A stretch of DNA of 64,000 nucleotides from Prevotellamassilia timonensis (GTDB taxonomy: Bacteria; Bacteroidota; Bacteroidia; Bacteroidales; Bacteroidaceae). Below are positions 46,294 to 54,124 of this stretch, one piece after another. Position 1 is the stretch's first letter. Each line of letters begins with the position of its first letter. The stretch is from assembly GCF_900106785.1 (NCBI RefSeq), contig NZ_LT629844.1:476030-540029 (forward strand), written 5' to 3'. The notes beneath the pieces are model-generated. The model saw only the letters and a program-made list of their open reading frames with translations. It had not been told where the DNA came from and made no database searches. The position numbers and the translations under genes were made by a program.

Positions 46294-46977
46294 TCAGACG
46301 AGGCGGACGAGTCCTACGATGATGCTCAGGCTGCGTATGTCGTCGCGTGGGAGGAGAAAAGGGTGATGAACACTGCTGTTTTCCGACACGCATAGAATGC
46401 TGTCGGCATGATCTACGCTTTCCTGCACGCGTTTGACGAGTACCCCCTGGCTCGTTTCGAGGACATAGACGGTACCCCATTGGAAGAAGCGGATGTCTGT
46501 GATTTTGCGACAAGCGAGGAGATCACCACTATAATAGAGCGGCACCATGGAGTCGCCAGACACCCGGATAAGGAAGTTTGCCCCTTTGTTCTCGAACTCC
46601 GGTATGACATAGCGCTCGCAGTCCTCCAGACGTACCCCACCGCCACTTTCGGCAGGAAAACCGGCGACTGCATCGAGCGGTATGAGTGGTATGCCCTCGC
46701 TGCTGCCATGGGGAACCTGGCGGGCTATCTCAACAGTGTGCTTAGAGGTCGGCGCATTATTATTTTCTGTTTCCTGAAGCATTGCTCCCTCACCAGTGAG
46801 CAGCCATGAGGGATCAACATATCTACACTTTGCGTATATGAGTTCAGCATCAAACGTATTACGAGCAATCCATGCACTTATTGTTTGGGCAGATACGCCC
46901 AAAAGCTTTGCAAATTGGGCTTTATTGCCTTTTGTATAATGCCTTATCAGCCCCTCTAACATCTTTGTTTTATCCAT
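46294..46977 (-). CDS. S24-type prophage repressor (HTH plus LexA-like protease)
   Basis: A 227-residue repressor. An N-terminal helix-turn-helix covers QFAKLLGVSAQTISAWIARN (residues 21-40). The C-terminal S24 domain has the self-cleavage site at Ala105-Gly106 (LDAVAGF), the nucleophile Ser143 in GDSMVPLYYSGD, and the general base Lys182 in GVLVKRV. It should keep the Mu-like prophage silent and be cleaved after RecA activation, so induction by DNA damage is expected. This differs from phage Mu's own Rep, which lacks a cleavage domain. It is divergent from the early operon. Confidence 0.9.
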   Translation of the reverse strand: MDKTKMLEGLIRHYTKGNKAQFAKLLGVSAQTISAWIARNTFDAELIYAKCRYVDPSWLLTGEGAMLQETENNNAPTSKHTVEIARQVPHGSSEGIPLIPLDAVAGFPAESGGGVRLEDCERYVIPEFENKGANFLIRVSGDSMVPLYYSGDLLACRKITDIRFFQWGTVYVLETSQGVLVKRVQESVDHADSILCVSENSSVHHPFLLPRDDIRSLSIIVGLVRLV

Positions 46978-47046
46978 AATCTGTATATAAATCTACACTT
47001 TGTGGATAAAAATATCCCCAAAAGTTTTGTTGGTATCTACATTTTG
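46821..47046. promoter_or_regulatory. Three candidate repressor operators (ATCTACAYTTTG)
   Basis: ATCTACACTTTG at 46821-46832 (inside the repressor gene) and 46991-47002, and ATCTACATTTTG at 47035-47046. The third lies between the -33 and -7 boxes of the early promoter. All point the same way. Their place between divergent repressor and early genes suggests operator sites. Confidence 0.6.
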
Positions 47047-47056
47047 TTTATCTTTG
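47026..47056 (+). promoter_or_regulatory. Early promoter of the prophage
   Basis: TTTG (47026-47029), 19-base gap, TATCTTTG (47049-47056) fit the Bacteroidota consensus exactly. Transcription would begin near 47062, which rules out the GTG at 47061 as a normal start for the next gene. Confidence 0.8.
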
Positions 47057-47138
47057 CAGCGTGTTTAAGAATAAACGCGCGGCCAAAGATAGTGAAAAAG
47101 GCCGAGAATTACAAATTTTAGCAATTAAAATAAGGAGT

Positions 47139-47555
47139 ATGTTTATATTGAATTTATTACAAAATGGTCACGACTGGGAAAAAGTGAACCAAGTCGGAAA
47201 GAAAAACCGTAGGGGGATCTACGATGAATTTAGGTGTAAGCACTGTGGGCTTAGAGGCAAAAGTTATACGCTCGGTTTGTTGGAGATAGCTGAGCGCGAC
47301 AGGAAGAAAGCGGCTATGTGTAAAGGGGCTCGAAAGTGTGCTAAAAGTTATGTGAAGGTGATTCGATGCGATGCTTGTGGTAAAGCTTTCGCGAATTTGA
47401 CCCCTGGTAGTATTCACAAGGTTGTTCCATCCCCAAACGGTAAAGATAATAGCCGGGGTGAATGGGTCATGGGTGTAGGAGAACCAGTATTGTTGTTGTT
47501 CGGCGAATTTAGCTATACGGATGAGATAGCCGAGGGTAAGAAGATTGAAGGATAA
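47139..47555 (+). CDS. Early phage zinc-ribbon protein
   Basis: A 138-residue basic protein. ATG 47139 follows TAAGGAG closely; an in-frame GTG at 47061 sits on the transcription start and is rejected. Cys pairs CKHC (DEFRCKHCGLRGK) and CDAC (VIRCDACGKAF) can hold zinc, with CKGARKCAKS between. It resembles nucleic-acid-binding phage proteins. It is the first gene after the early promoter, so it may act early in lytic switching. No named family is assigned. Confidence 0.6.
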   Translation: MFILNLLQNGHDWEKVNQVGKKNRRGIYDEFRCKHCGLRGKSYTLGLLEIAERDRKKAAMCKGARKCAKSYVKVIRCDACGKAFANLTPGSIHKVVPSPNGKDNSRGEWVMGVGEPVLLLFGEFSYTDEIAEGKKIEG

Positions 47556-47572
47556 CAAATGGAAGCCCCAGA

Positions 47573-47707
47573 GGCTGCACTGGATAGTCAGCCGCCGCAC
47601 TGGATAGTCGGCAGGGTCGGCCTCGGATGACGGCGGGAAAGACCGCAGGAGTGGCAGGTTTGCCATGCGCTGGATAGCCATGTGGGGTTCGACTCCCCTA
47701 CACTCCA
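47573..47707 (+). ncRNA. Structured RNA region with four GGAU-loop hairpins
   Basis: Four stem-loops close on the same tetraloop GGAT: GGCTG-c-ACT-GGAT-AGT-CAGCC (47573-47593), GCCG-c-ACT-GGAT-AGT-CGGC (47594-47612), GCC-TC-GGAT-GA-c-GGC (47620-47634) and ATG-c-GCT-GGAT-AGC-CAT (47665-47681). Three carry a bulged C at the same place, and outer stems differ with pairing kept. A tRNA-like T arm GGGGTTCGACTCCCC follows (47684-47698), and GGAGTG / CACTCC bracket the last part. It lies in the early operon between two genes with no coding need. Function unknown. Confidence 0.5.
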
Positions 47708-47743
47708 CGAACAAAAGTAATAACGAACTAAAAACAGCGGACA

Positions 47744-48130
47744 ATGAAAAGAGTGATAACAGTAACCCGCTCCCAGCGGGAATTTTTGGCAAAGGCCTTC
47801 GGCGTGACGAAGGAGATGGTGAGCTACGCATTGAACTTTCACCCGGTGAAGGGTCAGAGCGACCTGGCAAAGAAGATACGCTGCCTTGCCGTTCAGCGTG
47901 GCGGTTTTGAGCTTGTTACGGCTCCTGCGAGCGAGGTGGTGCATGACGCGGACAACATGATGCGCCAGCACTTCGAGAACGGCTGGATGTGGGAAGGCGA
48001 CAAGAACACGGGCGTACTGGAGTTGAAGGACGAGAAAGGCGACGTGGTGGAACGCATCGAGCACGCCTGGTTTACAGACATCAAGACCGTGCAGGAGAAG
48101 GTGGAAGCCATGTGCTGCGCCACTATGTAA
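47744..48130 (+). CDS. Early phage protein with HTH-like N-terminus
   Basis: A 128-residue protein. TVTRSQREFLAKAFGVTKEMVSYALNF reads like a helix-turn-helix, with a second basic helix SDLAKKIRCLAVQRGG. The C-terminal half is acidic (WEGDKNTGVLELKDEKGDVVERIEHAWF). It lies 38 bases before the transposase gene, where Mu carries Ner, so a regulator of early transcription is plausible. The family is not recognised with certainty. Confidence 0.55.
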   Translation: MKRVITVTRSQREFLAKAFGVTKEMVSYALNFHPVKGQSDLAKKIRCLAVQRGGFELVTAPASEVVHDADNMMRQHFENGWMWEGDKNTGVLELKDEKGDVVERIEHAWFTDIKTVQEKVEAMCCATM

Positions 48131-48168
48131 GGAGAGAACCGCAAGAAGGAAAACAAAGACAAAAGGAA

Positions 48169-50259
48169 ATGGAGTACTACAACAAGATATTGTGCGTGAC
48201 GTTTGCCGAGCTGACCGGTGGTGTTGAGCCGGTGATGAAGGCGAGCACCTTGCGTCAAAACGTATGCAGGAGCAACATTGCTTGTGCGAGGCGTGGCGGC
48301 GGCGAGGGGACTCAGGCACTGTATGTGTGGAGCAGTATTCCGGAGAAGTACAGACGGCGGTTTGTGGCGACATACGGCGACCCAGAAGAAAAGATGCGAG
48401 AGGCTATGACGAAGGCAAGCATAAAGATAGATGCGAAGGCGCGTGAGTATTACGAAGCCTACACCTATATGGACAAGGACGGGCAAGAGCGTCACCTGAC
48501 GGAGAAGATGATAGAGGAATATACCATCAACGCCTCGGTGCTTGGCGAGCTGGAGAAGATGGTGGCAAGACGCCAGGCCATCCGCAGCAGTCTGAACGCT
48601 CCGATGTCGGGTGCGTGGGACTTGATACTTGACAGTTCGGAACGTATGCGCGAGAGCTACGGCCACACGCTCCCGGGCACATTGGCGCGACTGAAGACGC
48701 GACTGAAGGCTTGGAAGGCCGATGGCTACCAGAGCGTGGTGAGCGGCAAGCTGGGCAACTCTTCGGCACTGAAGATAACCGGTGACTTTCTGAAACTGAT
48801 TGTGGCTTTGAAGCGTAGCAAGGTTCCTGTGTACACCGACGCGCAGCTGTTTGAGAAGGCAAACGAGATAGCCGAGGAAAGAGGCTGGAAGCCGATAAGA
48901 AGCCTAAGCGGTATGAAGAAATGGCTGAACAGCCCGTCGGTTGAGCCTTTATGGTATGACGCCGTATATGGCGAGCAGGCAGCCCGTCAGCGTTACGGCA
49001 GAAAGCACAAGACGGCACTTCCGACCCGCAGGGACACGCTATGGTATGGTGACGGCACGAAGCTGAACCTTTACTATAGGGACGAACAGGGCAAGGTGCG
49101 GACGACCCAGGTGTATGAAGTGATCGACGCAATGAGCGAGGTGCTTCTGGGCTACTGCATCAGCGACACAGAGGACTATGAGGCTCAATATCACGCCTAC
49201 CGCATGGCAATCCAGAAGAGCGGACACAAGCCTTATGAGATTGTTTATGACAACCAGGGCGGCCACAAGAAGCTGGACTCGGACGGCTTTATCGGGAAGA
49301 TCTGCCGCGTACACAGACCGACACAGCCCTACAACGGCGAGTCGAAGACGATAGAGAGCGTGTTCGGACGGTTTCAGGCTCAGGTGCTGCACAAGGACTG
49401 GCGCTTCACGGGTCAGAACGTGACGGCGAAGAAGGCGTCGAGCAGGCCGAACGTGGAGTTTATCGAAGCCAACAAGGACAGTCTGTACACTCTGGAAGAG
49501 CTGAAAGATGCTTATGCCGCAGCCCGTAAGGAATGGAACGAGGGTGTGCACCCTGCGACGGGCGAGCGCAGGATAGACATGTATGAGAAGAGCGTGAACG
49601 AGGAGACCCAGGAAGTGACGCTGCACGACATGGTGGACATGTTCTGGGTGTTTACGAAACGCATGGCGACGTTCACGGACCAGGGTCTGCAGGTGACGAT
49701 CAAAGGCGAGAAGCGCCAGTACGAAGTGTGCTCTTCGCCTGGCGTACCCGACCACGAGTGGCGAAGGAAGCACACCTACGAGCGTTTCATCGTGGCTTAC
49801 GACCCTTACGACTTTGCAAGCATCAGACTCTATACAAAAGGCACAGACGGCTCGCTGCGCTTTGAGCGGACGGCAGAACCCTACATACTGATACACCGCG
49901 CCCTGCAAGACCAGCAGGGGACGGACGATGCGAAGTTCATCCGCCAGGAGCAGGAAGCCAACCTTCAGGACCGCATAGAGCGGACGGTGGCCGGCCGGAC
50001 GATAGCCGCCGAGCATGGCACGGACGCGGAGCAGCAGGGTCTGCACAGTCCGAAGCTGAAGGGCACGACGGCAGCCGTGCAGCGGCAGATAGACCACCGC
50101 ATGGAGCGTTACTCGCAGCCTCCTGAGCAGTACCAGCTGGGAAGACACACGAAATCGCTGAGCCTTGACGACTGGCTGGACGTGATGGAGGGCGGTGATG
50201 ATGGCGACACGCCAAGAATACCGCTTCCGATGGAGAAGAAGATTGCATCAAAACTGTAG
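48169..50259 (+). CDS. MuA-type DDE transposase
   Basis: A 696-residue transposase. An N-terminal DNA-binding part (residues 1-150) precedes the RNase H-fold core with Asp295 (WYGDGTKLN), Asp361 (VYDNQGGH) and Glu396 (KTIESVFGRFQ); spacing D-35-E fits Mu/retroviral integrases. The C-terminal part includes the Mu transposase beta-barrel (TFTDQGLQVTIKGEKRQYE) and a charged tail that would contact MuB. The ATG at 48169 follows AAAAGGA; the longer frame overlaps the preceding gene and is rejected. It performs integration and replicative transposition. Confidence 0.93.
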   Translation: MEYYNKILCVTFAELTGGVEPVMKASTLRQNVCRSNIACARRGGGEGTQALYVWSSIPEKYRRRFVATYGDPEEKMREAMTKASIKIDAKAREYYEAYTYMDKDGQERHLTEKMIEEYTINASVLGELEKMVARRQAIRSSLNAPMSGAWDLILDSSERMRESYGHTLPGTLARLKTRLKAWKADGYQSVVSGKLGNSSALKITGDFLKLIVALKRSKVPVYTDAQLFEKANEIAEERGWKPIRSLSGMKKWLNSPSVEPLWYDAVYGEQAARQRYGRKHKTALPTRRDTLWYGDGTKLNLYYRDEQGKVRTTQVYEVIDAMSEVLLGYCISDTEDYEAQYHAYRMAIQKSGHKPYEIVYDNQGGHKKLDSDGFIGKICRVHRPTQPYNGESKTIESVFGRFQAQVLHKDWRFTGQNVTAKKASSRPNVEFIEANKDSLYTLEELKDAYAAARKEWNEGVHPATGERRIDMYEKSVNEETQEVTLHDMVDMFWVFTKRMATFTDQGLQVTIKGEKRQYEVCSSPGVPDHEWRRKHTYERFIVAYDPYDFASIRLYTKGTDGSLRFERTAEPYILIHRALQDQQGTDDAKFIRQEQEANLQDRIERTVAGRTIAAEHGTDAEQQGLHSPKLKGTTAAVQRQIDHRMERYSQPPEQYQLGRHTKSLSLDDWLDVMEGGDDGDTPRIPLPMEKKIASKL

Positions 50260-50279
50260 AATCAATAAAAACAAACGAT

Positions 50280-51140
50280 ATGAACGAGAAACAGAAAGAA
50301 CAGATACGCGAGGCCCTGCGCCTCTATGTGATGAAATATCCGAGCCAAAACAAGGCAGCAGCCAGTCTGGACGGTACGAGTGCGGGCACGGTAAGCTCGG
50401 TGCTGAGCGGCAAGTGGGAGAACATCAGCGACGACATGTGGAGAAAGATAGCCTCGCAGGTGGGAACCGCCACCCCTGGTGCCTGGCAGATGGTGGAGAC
50501 CACGGCAGCAAAGGAGATGGCCTATGCGATGACTGACGCCCAGGAATGGAAGAACGTGACCTGGGTGGTGGGCGAAGCCGGATGCGGCAAGACCACGGCA
50601 GCGCGGCTTTACGAGCGTGAGCACAGCGGTGCCTACTACGTTCTGTGCTCGGAAGACATGAAGCGCAGCGACTTTATCCGCGACATTGCGAAGAAGATAG
50701 GCTTGAGGACTGACGGCATGACGATAAGAGACATGCTTGACGCGATCATCGGCGCGCTGATACAGACGGAGAACCCGGTGCTGCTGTTCGATGAAGCTGA
50801 CAAGCTGACGGAAAGGGTGTTCCACTACTTCATAGACCTGTATAACAGGCTTGAGGACAAATGCGGCATCGTGTTCTTCTCGACCTCTTATATCAAGCGC
50901 AGGATGAAGATGGGACTGCGTTATGACAAGAAAGGCTATAACGAGATACACTCCAGGATAGGACGCAAGTTCTTCGAGCTGGAGCAGACAAGTCCGAACG
51001 ACGTTTATGCGATCTGCGTGGCTAACGGACTGACCGACCGCAAGAAGATAGCTGAGGTGGTGAAGGACGCCGAGCAGTATGACTTCGACCTGCGGAGGGT
51101 GAAGAAAGGTGTACACAGAGTGAAGCAGATGGACGCTTGA
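50280..51140 (+). CDS. MuB-like AAA+ ATPase, transposition target selector
   Basis: A 286-residue protein. An N-terminal HTH-like segment NKAAASLDGTSAGTVSSVLSG (24-44) precedes an AAA+ domain with Walker A GEAGCGKTT (98-106) and Walker B VLLFDEADKL. A sensor motif IVFFSTSY and a C-terminal helical tail follow. Gene order MuA then MuB, 20 bases apart, supports the call. By analogy it binds DNA as filaments, delivers target DNA and gives target immunity. Confidence 0.9.
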   Translation: MNEKQKEQIREALRLYVMKYPSQNKAAASLDGTSAGTVSSVLSGKWENISDDMWRKIASQVGTATPGAWQMVETTAAKEMAYAMTDAQEWKNVTWVVGEAGCGKTTAARLYEREHSGAYYVLCSEDMKRSDFIRDIAKKIGLRTDGMTIRDMLDAIIGALIQTENPVLLFDEADKLTERVFHYFIDLYNRLEDKCGIVFFSTSYIKRRMKMGLRYDKKGYNEIHSRIGRKFFELEQTSPNDVYAICVANGLTDRKKIAEVVKDAEQYDFDLRRVKKGVHRVKQMDA

Positions 51141-51167
51141 ACGGTGTTCAAATAACATTCAAACGAT

Positions 51168-51785
51168 ATGAAAAGAGCGATAAGCGTGAGCGAGCTGCTT
51201 GCGATGAAGAAGCAGACCTACAAGCTGAGCGACGAGTGGCGCGAGGCTTTCGGCGAGCCTGAGCGGAACGGAGTGTGGTTCGTGTGGGGTCGAAGCGGAA
51301 GCGGCAAGACGAGTTTCGTGCTGAAGCTGTGCAAGGAGCTATGCCGATTCGGGCGAGTGGCTTATGACAGTCTGGAGGAAGGTTCGAGCCTGACGATGAA
51401 GAACGCCTTTATACGAGCCGGGATGCAGGACGTGGCGCGCCGAATGGTGCTGCTGGATGCCGAGAGCATGGAGGACCTTGACAAGCGGCTGTCGAAAAGG
51501 AAAAGCCCCGACACGGTGGTGATAGACTCCTACCAGTATACGGGCATGAGCTTTGAGGACTATCTGGCCTTCAAGTCCCGGCATCCGAACAAACTACTCG
51601 TCATCATCAGCCAAGCCGAGGGCACACGCCCGAAGGGGCGTACAGCGGTGAGCGTGATGTTTGATGCCTCGCTGAAGATATGGGTGGAGGGATATAGAGC
51701 CATATCGAAGGGGCGATATTTCGGGGACAAGGGCTACTACACCATCTGGGCGGAGCGAGCTGAAGAATATTGGGCTAAGGATTAG
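51168..51785 (+). CDS. Second P-loop ATPase of the early operon (RecA-like)
   Basis: A 205-residue protein with Walker A WGRSGSGKTSFVLKL (41-48 core) and a Walker B-like DTVVIDSYQYTG near residue 114. LLVIISQAEGTRPKGRT resembles the L1/L2 loop region of RecA/DnaB-type folds. It is smaller than MuB and not its duplicate. It starts 28 bases after muB. A helper in transposition or replication restart is possible; phage Mu itself has no equivalent that I know. Confidence 0.75.
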   Translation: MKRAISVSELLAMKKQTYKLSDEWREAFGEPERNGVWFVWGRSGSGKTSFVLKLCKELCRFGRVAYDSLEEGSSLTMKNAFIRAGMQDVARRMVLLDAESMEDLDKRLSKRKSPDTVVIDSYQYTGMSFEDYLAFKSRHPNKLLVIISQAEGTRPKGRTAVSVMFDASLKIWVEGYRAISKGRYFGDKGYYTIWAERAEEYWAKD

Positions 51786-51873
51786 CCCGATTTTCGGCGG
51801 CACTCGGCAAAACCAAACGAGTTTGGCTTTGCACTCGCTTGCACGAAAATTGGACCAATAACGACAAGAAGCA

Positions 51874-52116
51874 ATGAGTAAGGACATGAACGACTACCGG
51901 CAGGGTGACACGATATACATCCTGCTGAAGAAAAGCCAGGCGGAGAGCGTGATGGACGAATGGCTGGAGGGTAACTGGCAATGTGACCTGACGGCACACC
52001 GCAGCCAGAAGAACAAAGGGTGTGTGGTGCTGGAAACTACCGACCTGATGTTTGCGGCACGGATTATCCAGTGGCACACTTATGAGAGAGTAACATATAA
52101 ACGCGAGAAACAATGA
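51874..52116 (+). CDS. Small early phage protein, unknown
   Basis: An 80-residue protein, MSKDMNDYRQGDTIYILLKK. It is mostly mixed alpha/beta with FAARIIQWHTYERVTYKREK at the end. It overlaps the next gene by four bases (ATGA), so the two are translationally coupled. No family recognised. Confidence 0.6.
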   Translation: MSKDMNDYRQGDTIYILLKKSQAESVMDEWLEGNWQCDLTAHRSQKNKGCVVLETTDLMFAARIIQWHTYERVTYKREKQ

Positions 52117-52370
52117 GCAGTAAGCATCGAATGATATGGCTGACGCCACCAGTTTACGGCAGCAAGGAAGAACGTATCGAGAGCCGAGGATATACTTGCG
52201 AATACTGTCATGGTCAGGGCGGTTTTTTAGGCGACCGGAGCAGCCCGAACGACAGCGAATGGAAAATCTGCCCCGTGTGTGAGGGCAGCGGCAAGATGGA
52301 CGCCGAAGTGACTATAAAGTGGAAACCCAACAAACGAGAAAATGACAAACAAAGAACCCATAAATATTGA
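52113..52370 (+). CDS. Small DnaJ-type zinc-finger phage protein
   Basis: An 85-residue protein with two CxxCxGxG-like knuckles: CEYCHGQGG and CPVCEGSGK. This is half of the DnaJ zinc-finger arrangement, here probably binding one zinc. Its tail is Lys/Arg-rich. It starts inside the stop of the upstream gene. Role unknown. Confidence 0.65.
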   Translation: MSSKHRMIWLTPPVYGSKEERIESRGYTCEYCHGQGGFLGDRSSPNDSEWKICPVCEGSGKMDAEVTIKWKPNKRENDKQRTHKY

Positions 52371-52374
52371 CACA

Positions 52375-52650
52375 ATGAAAGTTTTAGACGAGTTGAAAGC
52401 GTGGCTGAACGCAGAGCGCAAGGCCCGCAACGAGAAAAAGGCTGCGAAGAAAGCAGCAGCCTTGGTTAGAGAGAGCGAAGCGATAGTTCAGGCTCGCGAG
52501 TTTAGCGGTGAGGTGTATGTGTGTTTCAACAACGTGCCTATACTGCCAGCCGACGGGCTGACCTGGGACGTGCCGACGACACTTGCCGTGGCGAGAGAGG
52601 CGTGGCTGAAATGGAAAGAAAAGGAGGCGGAGCATGAACCACGTCGATAA
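52375..52650 (+). CDS. Small phage protein with basic coiled N-terminus
   Basis: A 91-residue protein from ATG 52375 (MKVLDELKAWLNAERKARN); another ATG at 52342 would overlap the previous gene by 29 bases. It has a Lys/Ala helix and a C-terminal part EVYVCFNNVPILPADGLTWD. It overlaps the next gene by 17 bases. No family recognised. Confidence 0.5.
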   Translation: MKVLDELKAWLNAERKARNEKKAAKKAAALVRESEAIVQAREFSGEVYVCFNNVPILPADGLTWDVPTTLAVAREAWLKWKEKEAEHEPRR

Positions 52651-53035
52651 CTACGGGAAGTTCTACAAGCTGCTGAAGCTGCTTCCCGGCGCAGACAAGG
52701 AGACCTTGGTGCGGCAGTTTACCAACGAGAGAACAGAGCACCTGCGGCAGATGACCCAGACAGAGTATGAGCTGATGTGCAAGGAAATGGAACGTGTGGC
52801 GGGCTACGACGAACGTCGTGCCGCTCTGCTGAAGGCGAAGCGCAAGGCGCGTAGTGGCGTGCTACACCAGATGCAGCTGTGGGGTGTGAACACGGCAGAC
52901 TGGAAAGCCGTGGACCGCTTCTGCGAGGACAAACGGATAGCGGGCAAGGCTTTCCGCTTCCTAAACAGCGAGGAACTGGCAACCCTGAACACTAAACTAC
53001 GTGCCATGAACCGCAAGAAGAAAGAAAACGAGTAA
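52634..53035 (+). CDS. GemA-like (Mu gp16-type) early protein
   Basis: A 133-residue protein. RSGVLHQMQLWGVNTADWKAV and DRFCEDKRIAGKAFRFLNSEELATLNTKLRAM fit the layout of DUF1018/GemA proteins: a basic helix, a short wheel around 'W..vd.f', and a last helix. In Mu, gp16/GemA modulates host supercoiling and gene expression. Similarity is by pattern and position only. It is preceded by an overlapping start. Confidence 0.45.
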   Translation: MNHVDNYGKFYKLLKLLPGADKETLVRQFTNERTEHLRQMTQTEYELMCKEMERVAGYDERRAALLKAKRKARSGVLHQMQLWGVNTADWKAVDRFCEDKRIAGKAFRFLNSEELATLNTKLRAMNRKKKENE

Positions 53036-53058
53036 TGAACCCATAAAAAGAAAAGACA

Positions 53059-53724
53059 ATGGAAACAAAGAACGAGACAGTGGACCCCTTGAAGGGTATG
53101 ACAAAGGAGCAGCGTGCCGAGCTGTTAGCACGGCTGCAGACCGAGGCCAAGAACGACCGCATGGCGAAGCGCGAGAGCTACGAGGCACTGCGTGGGCAGT
53201 TTATGCATGACGTGCTGGGCAGAGTGGAGAACTTGGAGAGTGAGGTTTCGGGCTTCAAGAAATGGCTTGACGACGAGGTGACGGCTTTCACGAAACTCAT
53301 GCGCGAGTATGGCGCTGTGAAGAACGAGAGCCAGCAGAGCTACACGATCACTGACGGGGACTTCAAGCTTGAGGTGAAGTTTAACAAGGTGAAGGGTTTT
53401 GACGAGCGTGCAGACCTTGCGGCCGAGCGTCTTGTGGACTACCTGAAGCGCTACATGGAGGCGAGCGAGAAGGGTGTGGAGGACCCGATGTACCAGATGG
53501 CGATGACGCTTCTGGAACGCAACAAGACGGGCGACCTGGACTACAAGAGCATCTCGAAGCTTTATGAGCTGGAGGACCGCTTTGACGAGGAGTATGCAGA
53601 AATCATGCGTCTGTTCAAGGAAGCCAATGTGGTTCAGACCACGGCGACGAACTACTACTTCTCTAAGCGCAATCCGGAGAACGGCGTGTGGAGCCGCATA
53701 GAGCCGAGCTTCTGCAGGTTGTGA
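53059..53724 (+). CDS. DUF3164 family phage protein
   Basis: A 221-residue protein. It opens with METKNETVDPLKGMTKEQRAE, then a long helical stretch, QSYTITDGDFKLEVKFNK, LAAERLVDYLKRYM, and the C-terminal TATNYYFSKRNPENGVWSRIE, matching the DUF3164 ending 'F.eRde.G.W..I'. DUF3164 genes recur in early regions of Mu-like phages; function is unknown. It ends the early operon before a terminator. Confidence 0.7.
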   Translation: METKNETVDPLKGMTKEQRAELLARLQTEAKNDRMAKRESYEALRGQFMHDVLGRVENLESEVSGFKKWLDDEVTAFTKLMREYGAVKNESQQSYTITDGDFKLEVKFNKVKGFDERADLAAERLVDYLKRYMEASEKGVEDPMYQMAMTLLERNKTGDLDYKSISKLYELEDRFDEEYAEIMRLFKEANVVQTTATNYYFSKRNPENGVWSRIEPSFCRL

Positions 53725-53778
53725 TGATGTGCTGGGCCTTTTTGAGCCTTTCTGAGCCTTTGGAGGGCGCAAGATGAA

Positions 53779-53817
53779 TAAAGCCACCTAAATATGAGCG
53801 ATTTAGGTGGCTTTTTG
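53779..53817 (+). terminator. Terminator of the early operon
   Basis: AAAGCCACCTAAAT pairs with ATTTAGGTGGCTTT around ATGAGCG, followed by TTG. It separates early genes from a -7 box at 53841. Confidence 0.85.
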
Positions 53818-53840
53818 CTTGCGGTTTAAGGGGAAAAGTT

Positions 53841-53848
53841 TATTTTTG
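53841..53848 (+). promoter_or_regulatory. -7 box after the early terminator
   Basis: TATTTTTG matches TAnnTTTG; TTTG at 53814-53817 is 23 bases upstream. The next ATG (53855) is only 7 bases downstream, implying a very short or leaderless message. Confidence 0.4.
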
Positions 53849-53854
53849 CAGACT

Positions 53855-54124
53855 ATGAAAAAAGGAAGGAATAAAGAGCTGATAAAGCTGAGGGACGAGG
53901 CTCTGTACCGCCGTTACTATTACTGGACGGAGGTGCAGCGCCTACGTTTTGATGATGCCCTGAAGCTTCTTTCAGAACGTGAGTTCTTTATTTCGGAAGA
54001 GCGCATCATGAGCATCATCAGACGTAAGTGCAGGGAGGGCGGTATGGTAAACGTGAAGCCACTGCCGAAGGTGAAGGTCCCTCGGCTTACCGCGAGCCAG
54101 CTGGAGCTATTCCCGACGCTGTGA
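53855..54124 (+). CDS. Small basic phage protein, possible middle regulator
   Basis: An 89-residue Arg/Lys-rich protein: MKKGRNKELIKLRDEALYRR, RFDDALKLLSEREFFISEER, IMSIIRRKCREGG. The helices and position after the early terminator resemble Mu Mor/C-type middle activators or small DNA-binding proteins, but I cannot assign it. Its 3' end overlaps by 18 bases the end of the opposed tail gene. Confidence 0.55.
   Translation: MKKGRNKELIKLRDEALYRRYYYWTEVQRLRFDDALKLLSEREFFISEERIMSIIRRKCREGGMVNVKPLPKVKVPRLTASQLELFPTL

Noticed and set aside
47061-47138. GTG start for the early zinc-ribbon gene
   Set aside because: It coincides with the predicted transcription start of a perfect promoter; ATG 47139 has a nearby AAGGAG.
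47648-47707. tRNA gene reading (GGAGTGG ... ACACTCC, T arm, GGA anticodon)
   Set aside because: Only 60 nt, D arm reduced, anticodon stem has mismatches. The T-arm likeness is noted but the repeated GGAT hairpins explain the region better.
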